A stretch of 64,000 nucleotides of DNA from Ruegeria atlantica. GTDB lineage: Bacteria; Pseudomonadota; Alphaproteobacteria; Rhodobacterales; Rhodobacteraceae. The stretch is from the NCBI RefSeq assembly GCF_013032455.1, contig NZ_WQCF01000001.1, positions 496,001 to 560,000 of the forward strand, written 5' to 3'. Made by a program: the position numbers and the translations under genes. Positions within the stretch are counted from its first letter, which is position 1. Each line of letters opens with the position of its first letter. Shown piece by piece: positions 43,773-55,205 of this stretch. The notes beneath the pieces were generated by a model, which was given only the letters and a program-made list of their open reading frames with translations, was not told the DNA's origin and did not search any database.

Positions 43773-45650
43773 ATGGTCGAACTGAACCTGCAGCATTTCG
43801 CGCATGCCGCGCCGATCCCTGCACAGGCAAGTAAGCCTCTGGGCGCTTGTCTGATCGACCGTGGACTGATCACTCAGTCGCAATTGGTCAAGGCTCTTGT
43901 TCTGCAATCCTGGCAACAGGCACCGTTGGGTGAAATTCTGGTGTCCGAAGGTTGGGTGACTCGTCAGGATGTGCAAGATGCTTTATCTGAGCAGCATGGT
44001 TTGCAAATCGCCGATCTGGACCGCCAACCTCCGCCCCCCGATTTGTGCCAGATCATGCCTGTCCAATTCTGGTTGACCCACAACGTCATACCGTGGAAGC
44101 GAATTGGTCCTGTCCTGATGATAGCGACAGCGCGCCCGGATCGCTTTCAAAAGGTCCACGCGGAACTGAAAGGGTGCGGTCGAACGATTATTCCTGTGCT
44201 TGCCGGAAGCGATCAAATAGACGATGCGATCTCTCGTGTGTTTTCTACCCCGCTTGCCAAAGCCGCCGAATCCCGGGTGAAAATAGAACAAAGCTGCCGA
44301 TCCTGGTCACTGCGATCTCCGGTTTGGCCGGGTGCCATTCTGCTGGCGATGATCATCCTTTTTCTTGCTTTTCCCATGGTCGGGCTTTCATTCCTGGTTG
44401 CAGCAGCGGTCATTAGCTTGGCCCTATTCACATCCCTGCGCATAATTGGTTTGCTTGCCTTTCACTGGCGCCGCCCCACTCACCGAACAGAGACCGCAGA
44501 TTCCAGCCCGCCTCAACCCCTGCCCTGTGTGTCCATCATGGTACCTCTGTACAAAGAGCGCGAAATCGCAGATGCCCTTATTCAACGGCTGACGCGGCTG
44601 ACCTATCCCAAGTCTCTGCTGGACATCATCCTGGTACTTGAAGAAGCCGATAAGATCACCCGCTCCACCTTGGCCGAGGTTGATCTGCCCAGTTGGATCA
44701 GAACCATCGAAGTACCAGCACTCAACGGTCTAACCACCAAACCCCGCGCAATGAACTATGCACTGGATTTCTGCCGCGGCGACATTTTGGGTGTTTGGGA
44801 TGCAGAAGATGCGCCACAACCGGATCAGATTGAGCGTGTTGTCCGAAAATTTGCGAGGGTGGAAGAGGACGTGGTCTGCCTGCAAGGTGTTCTCGACTAC
44901 TATAACCCGCGCACCAATTGGCGATCGCGCTGCTTTTCTATCGAGTACAACAGCTGGTTCCGTGTTGTCCTTCAGGGTATCGCGCGACTTGGTCTTGTTG
45001 TTCCCTTGGGCGGGACCACTTTCTTTTTCCGCCGTGAAAAACTGTTGGAATTAGGTGGGTGGGATGCCCACAATGTAACTGAAGATGCCGATTTGGGGGT
45101 GCGTCTGTCCCGATCCGGTTATCGAACCGAAATGGTTGACACCGCAACGTTTGAAGAGGCCAACTTTCGCGCCTGGCCTTGGGTGCGACAGCGTTCGCGC
45201 TGGCTCAAGGGGTTCATGGTGACCTATCTGGTTCACATGCGAGCCCCAATGCGCCTTTTTCGCGACCTCGGCCCAGTACGGTTTCTTGGCGTTCAGGCCT
45301 TTTTTCTGGGAACCGTTATCCAATTCCTGCTGGCCCCAATCTTGTGGCTTTTCTGGCTCACGAGCTTTGGACTTCCCAGCCCGTTAGATCCGATCTTGCC
45401 CGCAACGATGACGGCAGTCCTGATCGGGCTGTTTCTGGCCGCCGAGATCACGAATGCGGTCGTCGGGATCGTCGCTGTATCCGCACAGGAAAGGCGGTTC
45501 CTTTTGCCATGGATTCCAACCATGCCGTTGTATTTCCCACTTGGCGTGCTGGCTGCGTATAAAGCTCTTTGGGAACTGATACTTAACCCGTTCTTTTGGG
45601 ACAAAACGCAACACGGGCAGGCCAGCGAGGAAAGTCCGCCGGCCGAATGA
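43773..45650 (+). CDS. Membrane glycosyltransferase (GT2) with N-terminal MshEN-like domain
   Basis: 625 residues. Residues 22-45 and 51-74 form two tandem copies of the MshEN pattern (PLGACLIDRGLITQSQLVKA, PLGEILVSEGWVTRQDVQDA) known from GspE/MshE ATPases, where it can bind cyclic di-GMP; no ATPase domain follows. Two membrane helices (about 186-230) lead to a GT2 catalytic domain (250-480) with VPLYKERE, a DAED motif, TEDADLGVRL and the QRSRW motif of processive synthases, then C-terminal helices. It probably makes or exports an exopolysaccharide under second-messenger control, which is inference. It converges on a GntR gene with no gap. Confidence 0.8.
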   Translation: MVELNLQHFAHAAPIPAQASKPLGACLIDRGLITQSQLVKALVLQSWQQAPLGEILVSEGWVTRQDVQDALSEQHGLQIADLDRQPPPPDLCQIMPVQFWLTHNVIPWKRIGPVLMIATARPDRFQKVHAELKGCGRTIIPVLAGSDQIDDAISRVFSTPLAKAAESRVKIEQSCRSWSLRSPVWPGAILLAMIILFLAFPMVGLSFLVAAAVISLALFTSLRIIGLLAFHWRRPTHRTETADSSPPQPLPCVSIMVPLYKEREIADALIQRLTRLTYPKSLLDIILVLEEADKITRSTLAEVDLPSWIRTIEVPALNGLTTKPRAMNYALDFCRGDILGVWDAEDAPQPDQIERVVRKFARVEEDVVCLQGVLDYYNPRTNWRSRCFSIEYNSWFRVVLQGIARLGLVVPLGGTTFFFRREKLLELGGWDAHNVTEDADLGVRLSRSGYRTEMVDTATFEEANFRAWPWVRQRSRWLKGFMVTYLVHMRAPMRLFRDLGPVRFLGVQAFFLGTVIQFLLAPILWLFWLTSFGLPSPLDPILPATMTAVLIGLFLAAEITNAVVGIVAVSAQERRFLLPWIPTMPLYFPLGVLAAYKALWELILNPFFWDKTQHGQASEESPPAE

Positions 45651-46298
45651 TCAATTCTCGCGCAGAACTGCATCCTGCTTCAGGCGAGTCATGAACGCAA
45701 CCGAGATATGCTCTTTGAGCGCACGCCCCGCAGCCTCTTCATCCCGCGCAGCGATGGCTTCGACAATGCCCTTGTGCTCGCTCTGCGCTATCTCACCGCG
45801 CCCTTGCACGGCCAGAGAGGTAGTGGCCATCAGCGCCATAGTGCGATGAACAAGGTCCAGTTGCTGCACTAGATACCGGTTGTGAGAAGCAAGATGAATT
45901 TGCTCGTGAAAACGCCGGTTCGCGCGCGACAGGGCCGTGGGATCGTCGACCAAGGCATCGTCCTCGGTCACCATATCCTGCAACACCTTGATCTCTTCTT
46001 CGGTAGCGTGCTTGGCCGCCAGCTTCGCGGCCAACCCCTCAAGCTCTCGCCGCACCACATACAACTCGGCCATTTGGTTGTGGTCCAGCGACGCGACGAT
46101 AAGCGATCGCCCGTCGCGCTCAAGCAACGACTGCGTCTCCAAGCGTTGCAGCGCTTCGCGGATGGGCGTCCGTGAAACCCCGAACCGTTCCGCCAGTTCG
46201 CTTTCGACCAAACGGTCGCCGGGCTTGTAGACGCCCACGTCGATCGCTTCGAGAATAAGGCTATAGGCGTCTTTTGTCGGCTGTCTGGACTGGGGCAT
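45651..46298 (-). CDS. GntR-family regulator, FCD subgroup
   Basis: 215 residues: winged HTH (LAERFGVSRTPIREALQRLE) at about 30-55 and a helical FCD effector domain with metal-site His residues. Its stop abuts that of the glycosyltransferase gene. It is divergent from the HAD gene at 46399, with a 100-bp gap. Targets unknown. Confidence 0.88.
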   Translation of the reverse strand: MPQSRQPTKDAYSLILEAIDVGVYKPGDRLVESELAERFGVSRTPIREALQRLETQSLLERDGRSLIVASLDHNQMAELYVVRRELEGLAAKLAAKHATEEEIKVLQDMVTEDDALVDDPTALSRANRRFHEQIHLASHNRYLVQQLDLVHRTMALMATTSLAVQGRGEIAQSEHKGIVEAIAARDEEAAGRALKEHISVAFMTRLKQDAVLREN

Positions 46299-46398
46299 AG
46301 TGTGGTTCGTCTCCTCGTTCGGACATGTCTATCCGCCACACACCCTGCGGATCAAGAGCGGCATTGAAAAGCTTGCTCATGCGCCCTAAACCAAAGCC

Positions 46399-47043
46399 AT
46401 GGTCAAACCTGCCTTTGCTCACGTCACCCAATGGGTGTTCGACCTCGACAATACGCTGTACCCGCCGCATATGCGCCTGTTCGATCAGATCGAAGTGCTG
46501 ATGACGGATTACGTTGTACAGGCAATCGGCGTCGACCGGGCCGAGGCGGATCGGCTGCGCTCTCACTATTGGCGGCACTACGGCACCACGCTGGCAGGGC
46601 TGATGGCTGAGCACGATCTGGACCCCGACCCCTATTTGCACGCTGTTCATCAGGTCGACATGAGCCACATGGACCCTGATGCCCAGCTAGCCGATCACAT
46701 CCGGTCGCTACCCGGTCGCCGCATCGTTTACACCAATGGCAGCGCACCCTACGCCGAGCGCGTGCTTGAGGCGCGTGGCCTCAGCGGCCTGTTCGACGCG
46801 ATCTATGGTGTGGAACACGCTGGCTATCGCCCCAAGCCCGAAAAAGCAGCGTTCGAGGCGATCTTTAAACAGGATGGAATTGAGGCCGCAAAGGCGGCCA
46901 TGTTCGAGGATGACCCCCGAAATTTAGCCGCTCCGCACGCGATGGGAATGCGTACGGTCCATGTCGCGCCGGAACCTCATGAGGCCGACCATATTCATCA
47001 CCATACAGACGATCTGACCGCGTTTCTATCCCGCCTGCGATAG
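46399..47043 (+). CDS. HAD-family pyrimidine 5'-nucleotidase-like hydrolase
   Basis: 214 residues. Motif I is FDLDNTLYPP (nucleophile Asp), motif II IVYTNGSA, motif III KPEKAAF and motif IV FEDDPRN, the pattern of the pyrimidine 5'-nucleotidase (SDT1/YjjG) branch. It probably dephosphorylates nucleoside monophosphates. Confidence 0.88.
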   Translation: MVKPAFAHVTQWVFDLDNTLYPPHMRLFDQIEVLMTDYVVQAIGVDRAEADRLRSHYWRHYGTTLAGLMAEHDLDPDPYLHAVHQVDMSHMDPDAQLADHIRSLPGRRIVYTNGSAPYAERVLEARGLSGLFDAIYGVEHAGYRPKPEKAAFEAIFKQDGIEAAKAAMFEDDPRNLAAPHAMGMRTVHVAPEPHEADHIHHHTDDLTAFLSRLR

Positions 47044-47130
47044 GCTGTCACACTGCGACGATCTGCACATTCTGCAGGTGCAGCATAGCCCCTATATGCG
47101 CCTCAGCGACGAACAGAATCGGAGAACCCC

Positions 47131-47379
47131 ATGAGCGCGATCGAGATGCCCGGACGCCTGCCAATTTGGCAGCGCCTGTTGTTTGCAATCCCCGTTTTCG
47201 GCTGGCTGGCCCGTGATGCCGCCAAAGGTGAGGCCGAAGATTGGTATTACACTGCCGCCGCGATCTTCAGCATGTGGGGCTGCTCTGCCCTGCTGTTTGG
47301 TCTGCCAGGACTATACATCCCTGCCGTCATGATGGTGCCGATGATGTTCATCATCCTCCTTCTGATTTCGCGCGGCTGA
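47131..47379 (+). CDS. Small membrane protein, unknown
   Basis: 82 residues with two membrane helices (about 44-60 and 62-80) and an N-terminal amphipathic part. CGGAGAA lies upstream of the ATG. It precedes the UbiH-family gene and may share its transcript. No family recognised. Confidence 0.75.
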   Translation: MSAIEMPGRLPIWQRLLFAIPVFGWLARDAAKGEAEDWYYTAAAIFSMWGCSALLFGLPGLYIPAVMMVPMMFIILLLISRG

Positions 47380-47455
47380 CATACGAGACAGGATGTCACT
47401 TGGCACCGACCTTGGAACCGAACTAGGTTCTGCCCAAGACTCGGAGACCAAGGCC

Positions 47456-48652
47456 ATGACTGACAGCTGTGACATCCTGATTTCCGGTGGTGGAATCGCC
47501 GGGCTGACCGCTGCGGCGGCCCTTGGAACTGCCGGATTCGACGTAGTTTGCGTCGACCCCACTCCCCCCATCACCGAGCGTGATGTGGACGGGTCCGACC
47601 TGCGGACGACTGCGTTTCTGCAACCAGCACACGGGCTGTTGGAGCAATGCGGACTGTGGGCACGGCTGGATGAACATGCCGCTCCCTTGCAAATCATGCG
47701 GATCGTGGATGCGGGCGGCGATGTACCCGAACCACGCGTAGTACGTGACTTTAACGCCGCCGATATATCCGACCAACCGTTTGGCTGGAACCTGCCGAAC
47801 TGGTTGCTGCGTCGCGAGATAGTGGCGCGACTGGCCGAACTGCCCAATGTCGATTTCCGCCCCGGTACAGGCACCGTCAGCCTGTTCACCCGCACCGCCG
47901 AGGCGCGCGTAGGGCTGAGCGACGGAAGCCGCATTCGCTGCAAATTGGTGATCGCTGCGGACGGGCGTAACTCTCCCATGCGTGAGGCCGCCGGGATCAA
48001 TGTCCACACCACGCGATACGGTCAAAAGGCGCTGGCCTTCGCCGTTACTCACCCAATCCCGCATGACAATGTTTCAACCGAGATTCACCGTTCGGGCGGA
48101 CCGTTCACTCTGGTCCCACTACCCGACTGGCAGGGCCAGCCTTCCTCTGCGATTGTCTGGATGGAACGCGGCCCTCGTGCGGTTGAATTGCTGAACACCG
48201 AACCCGAGGCATTCGAGGCGCTGATGACCGAACGCTCCTGCGGGCTGTTCGGGCCGCTGAAACTGGCCTCGCGCCGAACGATCTGGCCGATCATAAGCCA
48301 GTCGGCGGAACGGCTGTCGGGTGAACGCATCGCCCTGATGGCCGAAGCGGCCCACATTGTACCCCCTATCGGTGCACAAGGGCTGAATATGTCGCTGGGA
48401 GATCTGCGCAGCCTGCTGGATCTTGCCCACGCCCGCCCCGAGGGTCTGGGCGATGCGCAGATGCTGGACGCCTATCACAAGGCCCGACACACCGAGATCG
48501 AGATGCGGGTCAAAGGCATCGACTTGTTAAACCGCGCCTCAATGATCGAAGCGCGGCCGCTGCGCGATGCGCGGGCGATGGGATTGAATGCGCTCTACTC
48601 CCTGCCGCCCGTGCGGAAAACGCTGATGCAGATGGGTCTCGGCGTGAGCTGA
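47456..48652 (+). CDS. FAD-dependent monooxygenase, UbiH/COQ6 family
   Basis: 398 residues from the ATG at 47456; an ATG at 47393 would add 21 residues that do not fit the family. The FAD Rossmann motif is SGGGIAGLTAAAALG at the N terminus, and VIAADGRNSPMREAAGI (DG motif) and ALMAEAAHIVPPIGAQGLN (second FAD motif, with AEAAH for the usual GDAAH) follow. The family hydroxylates ubiquinone precursors. Whether this one is UbiH, UbiF or UbiL cannot be told. Confidence 0.87.
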   Translation: MTDSCDILISGGGIAGLTAAAALGTAGFDVVCVDPTPPITERDVDGSDLRTTAFLQPAHGLLEQCGLWARLDEHAAPLQIMRIVDAGGDVPEPRVVRDFNAADISDQPFGWNLPNWLLRREIVARLAELPNVDFRPGTGTVSLFTRTAEARVGLSDGSRIRCKLVIAADGRNSPMREAAGINVHTTRYGQKALAFAVTHPIPHDNVSTEIHRSGGPFTLVPLPDWQGQPSSAIVWMERGPRAVELLNTEPEAFEALMTERSCGLFGPLKLASRRTIWPIISQSAERLSGERIALMAEAAHIVPPIGAQGLNMSLGDLRSLLDLAHARPEGLGDAQMLDAYHKARHTEIEMRVKGIDLLNRASMIEARPLRDARAMGLNALYSLPPVRKTLMQMGLGVS

Positions 48653-48661
48653 GACTCAAGA

Positions 48662-49789
48662 TCACAGAACCTGATCCAACACGCGCTTGAGCCGCGCAAT
48701 TGTGCCATCCACGTCATACAGTTTATCCAGCCCGAACAAGCCCAGACGGAATGTGCTGAACCCCTCAGGCTCATCACATTGCAGCGGAACACCGGCTGCA
48801 ATCTGCATGCCCAACGCGACAAATTTCTTGCCGTTCTGAACATCGGGGTCCGAGGTATAGCTGACCACAACTCCCGGCGCGCCAAACCCCTCGGCAGCAA
48901 CCGAAGCAACACCTTTCTCTTTCAGCATTGCCCGGACACCGTTGCCCAAAGCCCATTGCGCATCTCGCAGTTTTTCAAAGCCATAGTCGCGCGTTTCGAC
49001 CATTGTATCCCGAAATGCCTGCAAGGCATCGGTCGGCATGGTGGCATGATAGGCATGCCCACCGTTTTCATAAGCTTGCATGATCTGACGCCATTTCTTC
49101 AGATCTACAGCAAAACTATCCGACGTTGTTTCTTGCAAACGTGCTTCAGCCCGATTGGACATCATGACCAAACCGGCGCAAGGCGATGCGCTCCACCCTT
49201 TCTGCGGGGCTGAAATCAAAACATCCACACCGGTCGCCTTCATGTCGACCCACGCACAGCCAGAGGCGATGCAATCCAACACCATCAACGCACCGACCTC
49301 ATGCGCAGCTTCTGCCATTGCGGTCACATAATCCTCTGGCAAGATGAGGCCCGCAGATGTTTCAACATGCGGCGCAAAAACCACATCAGGACGCTGCTCA
49401 CGAATTGTTGAAATTACCTCTTCGATCGGGGCCGGAGCAAATGGCGACGGGCTGGAGTTTCCGGTCTGCCGCGCCTTGAGCACCGTAGCCGACGCTGTCA
49501 GCGTTGCAGATTCGATGATCTGGCTCCAGCGATAAGAAAACCACCCATTTCGTACGACCAGAACATTGGCATTACGTGCGAACTGGCGCGCCACGGCCTC
49601 CATGCCGTAGGTGCCGCCGCCTGGGATCACGGCAACGCCGTCCGCCTTGTAAACATCCCGCAACATAGAAGATATATCACGCATGACGGTTTGAAACCGA
49701 GCTGACATGTGGTTCAAGGATCGATCCGTGAACACAACTGAGAATTCTTCCAGCCCATTCGGGTCGATGGTTTCCAAAAGCGCTGGCAT
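48662..49789 (-). CDS. Class V aminotransferase (alanine-glyoxylate/phosphonate type)
   Basis: 375 residues from the ATG at 49789 with AAAGGA upstream. PLP-binding Lys lies in SAPQKGW. GGGTYGMEAV binds the phosphate and VLDCIASGCAW holds the Asp that pairs with the PLP nitrogen. The family includes serine-glyoxylate and alanine-glyoxylate aminotransferases and 2-aminoethylphosphonate transaminases. A divergent GntR/UTRA regulator suggests inducible catabolic use. Substrate unknown. Confidence 0.82.
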   Translation of the reverse strand: MPALLETIDPNGLEEFSVVFTDRSLNHMSARFQTVMRDISSMLRDVYKADGVAVIPGGGTYGMEAVARQFARNANVLVVRNGWFSYRWSQIIESATLTASATVLKARQTGNSSPSPFAPAPIEEVISTIREQRPDVVFAPHVETSAGLILPEDYVTAMAEAAHEVGALMVLDCIASGCAWVDMKATGVDVLISAPQKGWSASPCAGLVMMSNRAEARLQETTSDSFAVDLKKWRQIMQAYENGGHAYHATMPTDALQAFRDTMVETRDYGFEKLRDAQWALGNGVRAMLKEKGVASVAAEGFGAPGVVVSYTSDPDVQNGKKFVALGMQIAAGVPLQCDEPEGFSTFRLGLFGLDKLYDVDGTIARLKRVLDQVL

Positions 49790-50022
49790 GATTTGTCCTT
49801 TCAAAGTGCGTTCGGGTTTCATGAGTCTGTACTTTGGGATGTTATGACGCTTGCTGCGCAACGGCAATTGACGCGACGGAACTCAATTTACTAACGCAAA
49901 ATTAACCTCAAAAACCGTCAATTGAATGATTACTTGACGCCAAATAGTGTCACCACCCCTTTACACCCTGAGGTGTTTCTGAACAGATACATTCACTTTG
50001 TAGAAGAAAGGCATTACTTCTC

Positions 50023-50724
50023 GTGACTGCTCAAAAGCGGATCAGTTTTCAGGTTGTACGTGACGAAGTCAAGCGGCGGATTGAAAGCCGAATCTGGCCA
50101 CAGGGGTCTCTGCTTCCGACCGAAACGCAGCTTGCCGAAGAATTCAATTGCGCGCGCGCGACCGTTAACCGCGCCCTGCGCGAACTGGCCGAACAGGGCT
50201 TTGTCGAGCGTAAGCGCAAAAGTGGCACGCGGGTCAAGAAAGAGCCCAGCAAACACGCGAAACTGGAGTTCTCGCTGGCGCGTCAAGCTGTTGAGAACCA
50301 GAATTCCACCTATCGCTATGCTCTTGTTGAGCGAAATGTCGTGTCCAGCCCCGGTTGGCTAGCCTCTCAGCTAAACGTTTCGCCGGATGCGCGGGTATTA
50401 CACGTGATCTGCATGCACTACGCCGACAACCGCCCCTTTCAGCTTGAAGAGCGTTGGATCAACATCGAAACCGTACCCGAGGTAGAGCATGCGGATTTGA
50501 ACACGCATGGCCCACATGAGTGGTTGCTGAACATAGCCCCCTTTACCGAAGCCGAGATCGCATTTTGCGCAATTTCAGCCGACGGGCGGCTTGCTGAATT
50601 TATGGGCACTACGACTGGCACCTCGATGATTCAGCTTGAGCGCACGACTTGGAAAGACGGTTTGCCGATGACCTTTGCTCGGATGACGCATCATCCCGGC
50701 TTTTGCATCCGCACCAAGTACTGA
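50023..50724 (+). CDS. GntR-family regulator, HutC/UTRA type
   Basis: 233 residues from a GTG. N-terminal winged HTH (LAEEFNCARATVNRALRELA) and C-terminal UTRA ligand domain with ERWIN, EWLLNIAPFTEAEI and HHPGFCIR, close in pattern to histidine-utilisation repressor HutC. It is divergent from the class V aminotransferase with a 233-bp gap. No hut genes are visible, so the effector may not be urocanate. Confidence 0.82.
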   Translation: MTAQKRISFQVVRDEVKRRIESRIWPQGSLLPTETQLAEEFNCARATVNRALRELAEQGFVERKRKSGTRVKKEPSKHAKLEFSLARQAVENQNSTYRYALVERNVVSSPGWLASQLNVSPDARVLHVICMHYADNRPFQLEERWINIETVPEVEHADLNTHGPHEWLLNIAPFTEAEIAFCAISADGRLAEFMGTTTGTSMIQLERTTWKDGLPMTFARMTHHPGFCIRTKY

Positions 50725-50730
50725 TCCCAG

Positions 50731-51189
50731 TCACCCGATCGGGCCTGGCAGGCGCTCTTCGCTGAGTAGAACGTTTGCCTCAACCTCACCAGCCCCGGGC
50801 AATGTCATGATCCGTCGCCGTAGGACCCGTTCGAAATCCGCCAAATCGCGTGCCACAACTCGCAGGCGATAGTCATACAAGCCTAAGACATGCTCAACAG
50901 TCTGCACTTCGGGGATGGCGGCGACGGCGCGTTCGAAATCCTCCAGGCTGACCTGTCCTTTGCGCGCCAGCTTGACGCCAAGGAAAACGGTCACACCAAA
51001 CCCCAGCGCCTCTGCATTCAGGCGTAGACGGCGCCCCTTGATGACGCCCGCCTCTTCCATCCTACGAATGCGCCGCCATGTGGCTGGCTGTGACAAGCCC
51101 AACTTACGCCCCAACGCCCCTGCACTTTGCGTCGCGTCCTGTACCAGCGCGCGCAGAATCTGGCGGTCGAGGTCATCCAGCTCGATCAT
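50731..51189 (-). CDS. Lrp/AsnC-family regulator, second of a tandem pair
   Basis: 152 residues: HTH (ALGRKLGLSQPATWRRIRRM) and an RAM-type ligand/oligomer domain. The start overlaps the stop of the upstream paralogue by ATGA, so both are made together and might form hetero-oligomers. Confidence 0.88.
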   Translation of the reverse strand: MIELDDLDRQILRALVQDATQSAGALGRKLGLSQPATWRRIRRMEEAGVIKGRRLRLNAEALGFGVTVFLGVKLARKGQVSLEDFERAVAAIPEVQTVEHVLGLYDYRLRVVARDLADFERVLRRRIMTLPGAGEVEANVLLSEERLPGPIG

Positions 51190-51641
51190 ACCGGCAACAC
51201 TTCGTTGCGCTTGACGCGGGCGATATGCATCAACGCCTCGATATCGGCGATATGCGGCAAAGTCAGAATGCGATCACGATAGAGCTGCTGATAGTTGGAC
51301 ATATCCCGCGCCAACACCGATAGGCGCACGTCCACCCGCCCCAAAAACGTCTGAATTTCGACCACCTCGGCAACCAGACGCGCGGCGGCTGTGAATTCAT
51401 CAAAGGCACGGGGCTGCGTTTTGTCCAGCGTCACACGCAACGAGACCTCAATTGCATAGCCCAAGGCGGCCCAGTCGATAACGGCCTCCTGCCCCTGTAT
51501 GATGCCAGCGGCCTGCATCTTCTCAACCCGCCGCCAACACACACCTTGGCTGATCCCGCAGCGCTCGGCCAGTTCGGCCATGGACAGCGTTGGTTCCGGC
51601 TGCAGATGGCGCAGAATACGTCGATCCATGTCGTCAAGCAT
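51186..51641 (-). CDS. Lrp/AsnC-family regulator, first of a tandem pair
   Basis: 151 residues: HTH (LAERCGISQGVCWRRVEKM) and RAM domain. It is divergent from ilvC with a 131-bp gap, so the pair probably controls ilvC or branched-chain amino acid genes in response to amino acids. Paralogue of the following gene. Confidence 0.88.
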   Translation of the reverse strand: MLDDMDRRILRHLQPEPTLSMAELAERCGISQGVCWRRVEKMQAAGIIQGQEAVIDWAALGYAIEVSLRVTLDKTQPRAFDEFTAAARLVAEVVEIQTFLGRVDVRLSVLARDMSNYQQLYRDRILTLPHIADIEALMHIARVKRNEVLPV

Positions 51642-51643
51642 GA

Positions 51644-52795
<1,152 letters not shown>

Positions 52796-52814
52796 GTCTG
52801 ACTATCGTCAGCAG

Positions 52815-52843
52815 AAGGGCGGCCCTCAGTGGCCGCCCTTTTT
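52815..52843 (+). terminator. Rho-independent terminator after ilvC
   Basis: AAGGGCGGCC and GGCCGCCCTT form a 10-bp stem with a six-base loop, followed by TTT. It ends 20 bp past the ilvC stop. Confidence 0.92.
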
Positions 52844-52927
52844 CGTAAAGACCGTCAATCAACCTGTTGTAAAAACTGACGCTTCACGCGATCAATCACC
52901 GCAATGATTTGCGAGGTCAGCACAAAA

Positions 52928-53830
52928 ATGGTCGATCAGCCCTCATCGCGCGACTGGAGTGGAGTTATTGCCCTCGGCCTCATCTGGGGCGGCACCTTTA
53001 TGGTCGTCGCCATGGCGCTTGAGGGGTATGGGCCTGTAACCGTTGCAACTGCACGCACCACTCTGGGCGCATTGACCTTGCTGGCTATGATGGTCCTGAC
53101 GGGGCGCAAGCTACCTACCGGCGACCTGAAACTGTGGGGCTACATCGTCGTCATCGGCGTGTTGTCCACCGCTCTGCCGTTCATGCTGCTCAGCTGGGGT
53201 CAGCAATATGTGGCTTCGGCCTTTGCCGGCCTTTCAATGGCGGCCATTCCCTTGATGGTTCTGCCGCTGGCGCATTTCTTCTCGGACGAACCGCTGAACG
53301 CCCGGCGTTTTGTTGGTGTATCGCTGGGATTTTGCGGGGCTCTGGTTTTGATCGGCCCGGGTCTGGCGCAGATCGGACAAGGGGCCGAACCCTTGGCACA
53401 ACTCGCCTGCATCGGTGCTGCGCTTTGCTACTCCTGCGCGTCGATCTTTACCCGGCGCTGCCCGCCCATCGACCCCGTTGCATTGGCCGCGCTGTCGCTG
53501 GTCGTTGGGGCGGTGTTGTTGCTGCCGTTCATGTTGATGATCGAAGGCATTCCCGACTGGGAAGGCACGCGTCCCGGTCTGGCGATCATCGCACTGGGGC
53601 TGCTGCCCACTGCTTTTGCCACCCTATTGCGTGTCTCGATCATCCGCAGCGCAGGGTCTGTGTTCCTTACACTTGTCAACTACCAAGTACCCATCTGGTC
53701 GATGGTGCTCGGGGCGTGGATTCTGTCCGAGGCCCTGCCACTGCGGTTTTACATCGCGCTGGCGATGATCCTGACGGGGCTGGCAATCAGCCAGTGGTTC
53801 AGCCTGCGCAAGATGCTGTTCGGGCGTTAA
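52928..53830 (+). CDS. EamA/DMT-family transporter
   Basis: 300 residues with ten membrane helices in two EamA repeats (about 15-145 and 155-290). The ATG at 52928 has GAGG upstream; an ATG at 52904 is weaker. A drug/metabolite-type exporter; substrate unknown. Its stop overlaps that of glmM by four bases. Confidence 0.88.
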   Translation: MVDQPSSRDWSGVIALGLIWGGTFMVVAMALEGYGPVTVATARTTLGALTLLAMMVLTGRKLPTGDLKLWGYIVVIGVLSTALPFMLLSWGQQYVASAFAGLSMAAIPLMVLPLAHFFSDEPLNARRFVGVSLGFCGALVLIGPGLAQIGQGAEPLAQLACIGAALCYSCASIFTRRCPPIDPVALAALSLVVGAVLLLPFMLMIEGIPDWEGTRPGLAIIALGLLPTAFATLLRVSIIRSAGSVFLTLVNYQVPIWSMVLGAWILSEALPLRFYIALAMILTGLAISQWFSLRKMLFGR

Positions 53831-55170
53831 CTGGCGACCGCTTCGACCTCGGCCACGATGCCATCGACGACCTGTGTCAACAAAGCGTCATCCTCGCATT
53901 CGGCCATCACTCGGATTAAAGGCTCAGTCCCCGATTTGCGGATCAACAAACGCCCCTGCCCGTTCAATCTCGCCTCGGCATCGGCAATCGCGGCCTTCAC
54001 GCTGGAGGTTTCGAGCGGAGCCTGCCCTTCGCCGTAGCGTACGTTCTTCAACAATTGCGGTACGGTTTCGAACTGCACGGACAACTCAGATGCCTTACGG
54101 TCTGAATGGACCATCTCGGCAAGGAAATGCAGACCTGCCATCAAACCGTCACCAGTGGTGGCAAAATCACTCATGACAATGTGCCCCGATTGCTCACCAC
54201 CCAGATTGAACCCACCTTCGCGCATCCGTTCGACGACATACCGGTCGCCAACGGCTGTTCGTTCCAACCGCAATCCTTGCGCGGCCAGGTGCCGTTCCAG
54301 CCCAAGGTTTGACATCACAGTCGCAACCAAAGCACCGCCTTCAAGACGGCCGGCCTTTGCCCAGCTGGTCGCCAGAAGAGCCATCAACTGGTCACCATCT
54401 GCTACCTGACCATTCTCATCGACCATCACAACGCGGTCGGCGTCGCCGTCCAGACAAATGCCCACATCCGCGCCATGGGCCACTACCGTCTCGGCCGCCA
54501 ACTGAGGTTTGGTAGATCCGCAATTCTGGTTGATATTTTTACCATTCGGCGCAATCCCCACTGGAATGACCTCAGCGCCCAGTTCCCACAGAACCTCGGG
54601 TGCGGTGCGGTGCGCGGCACCGTTGGCGCAGTCGACCACCACTTTCAACCCGTCCAGACGCAAATCGCGGGACAACGAGGATTTCACCCGTTCGCCATAC
54701 CGGAACCGTGCATCATCCACACGGCGGGCTCGGCCTATGTTTTGTGCTTGCGCAGGTTTGACACCCTCTTCGATCAGGCGTTCGATCTCCAGTTCTGCTT
54801 GATCGGACAGCTTGTACCCGTCAGGACCAAAGAACTTGATACCGTTATCATCAGCCGGGTTATGGCTGGCCGAAATCATCACCCCTAAATCAGCCCGCAT
54901 CGAGCGGGTCATCAACCCAACCGCAGGGGTCGGGACCGGGCCCAGCAACAGCACATTCATCCCAGTCGAGGTCAGCCCCGCAGTCAGCGCATTTTCCAGC
55001 ATGTACCCGGACAGGCGTGTGTCCTTACCGATAACCACCCGATGCGCACCGGATTGATCACGGCGAAAATACCGCCCTACAGCCGCCCCAATACGCAAGG
55101 CCATTTCGGCCGTAATCGGATAGGTGTTCGCGGTGCCCCGCACCCCGTCAGTTCCGAACAGCTTGCGCAT
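53827..55170 (-). CDS. glmM: Phosphoglucosamine mutase
   Basis: 447 residues from the ATG at 55170 with GGAG upstream. It interconverts glucosamine 6- and 1-phosphate for peptidoglycan and LPS synthesis. Active-site Ser in [13 protein letters not shown], metal-binding DGDADR and phosphate-binding [12 protein letters not shown]. It follows folP by 35 bp in the folB-folP-glmM order. Confidence 0.97.
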   Translation of the reverse strand: MRKLFGTDGVRGTANTYPITAEMALRIGAAVGRYFRRDQSGAHRVVIGKDTRLSGYMLENALTAGLTSTGMNVLLLGPVPTPAVGLMTRSMRADLGVMISASHNPADDNGIKFFGPDGYKLSDQAELEIERLIEEGVKPAQAQNIGRARRVDDARFRYGERVKSSLSRDLRLDGLKVVVDCANGAAHRTAPEVLWELGAEVIPVGIAPNGKNINQNCGSTKPQLAAETVVAHGADVGICLDGDADRVVMVDENGQVADGDQLMALLATSWAKAGRLEGGALVATVMSNLGLERHLAAQGLRLERTAVGDRYVVERMREGGFNLGGEQSGHIVMSDFATTGDGLMAGLHFLAEMVHSDRKASELSVQFETVPQLLKNVRYGEGQAPLETSSVKAAIADAEARLNGQGRLLIRKSGTEPLIRVMAECEDDALLTQVVDGIVAEVEAVAS

Positions 55171-55205
55171 GGTAGTTCTCCGTTCATTTCTTGCCTGCGA
55201 CCGGA

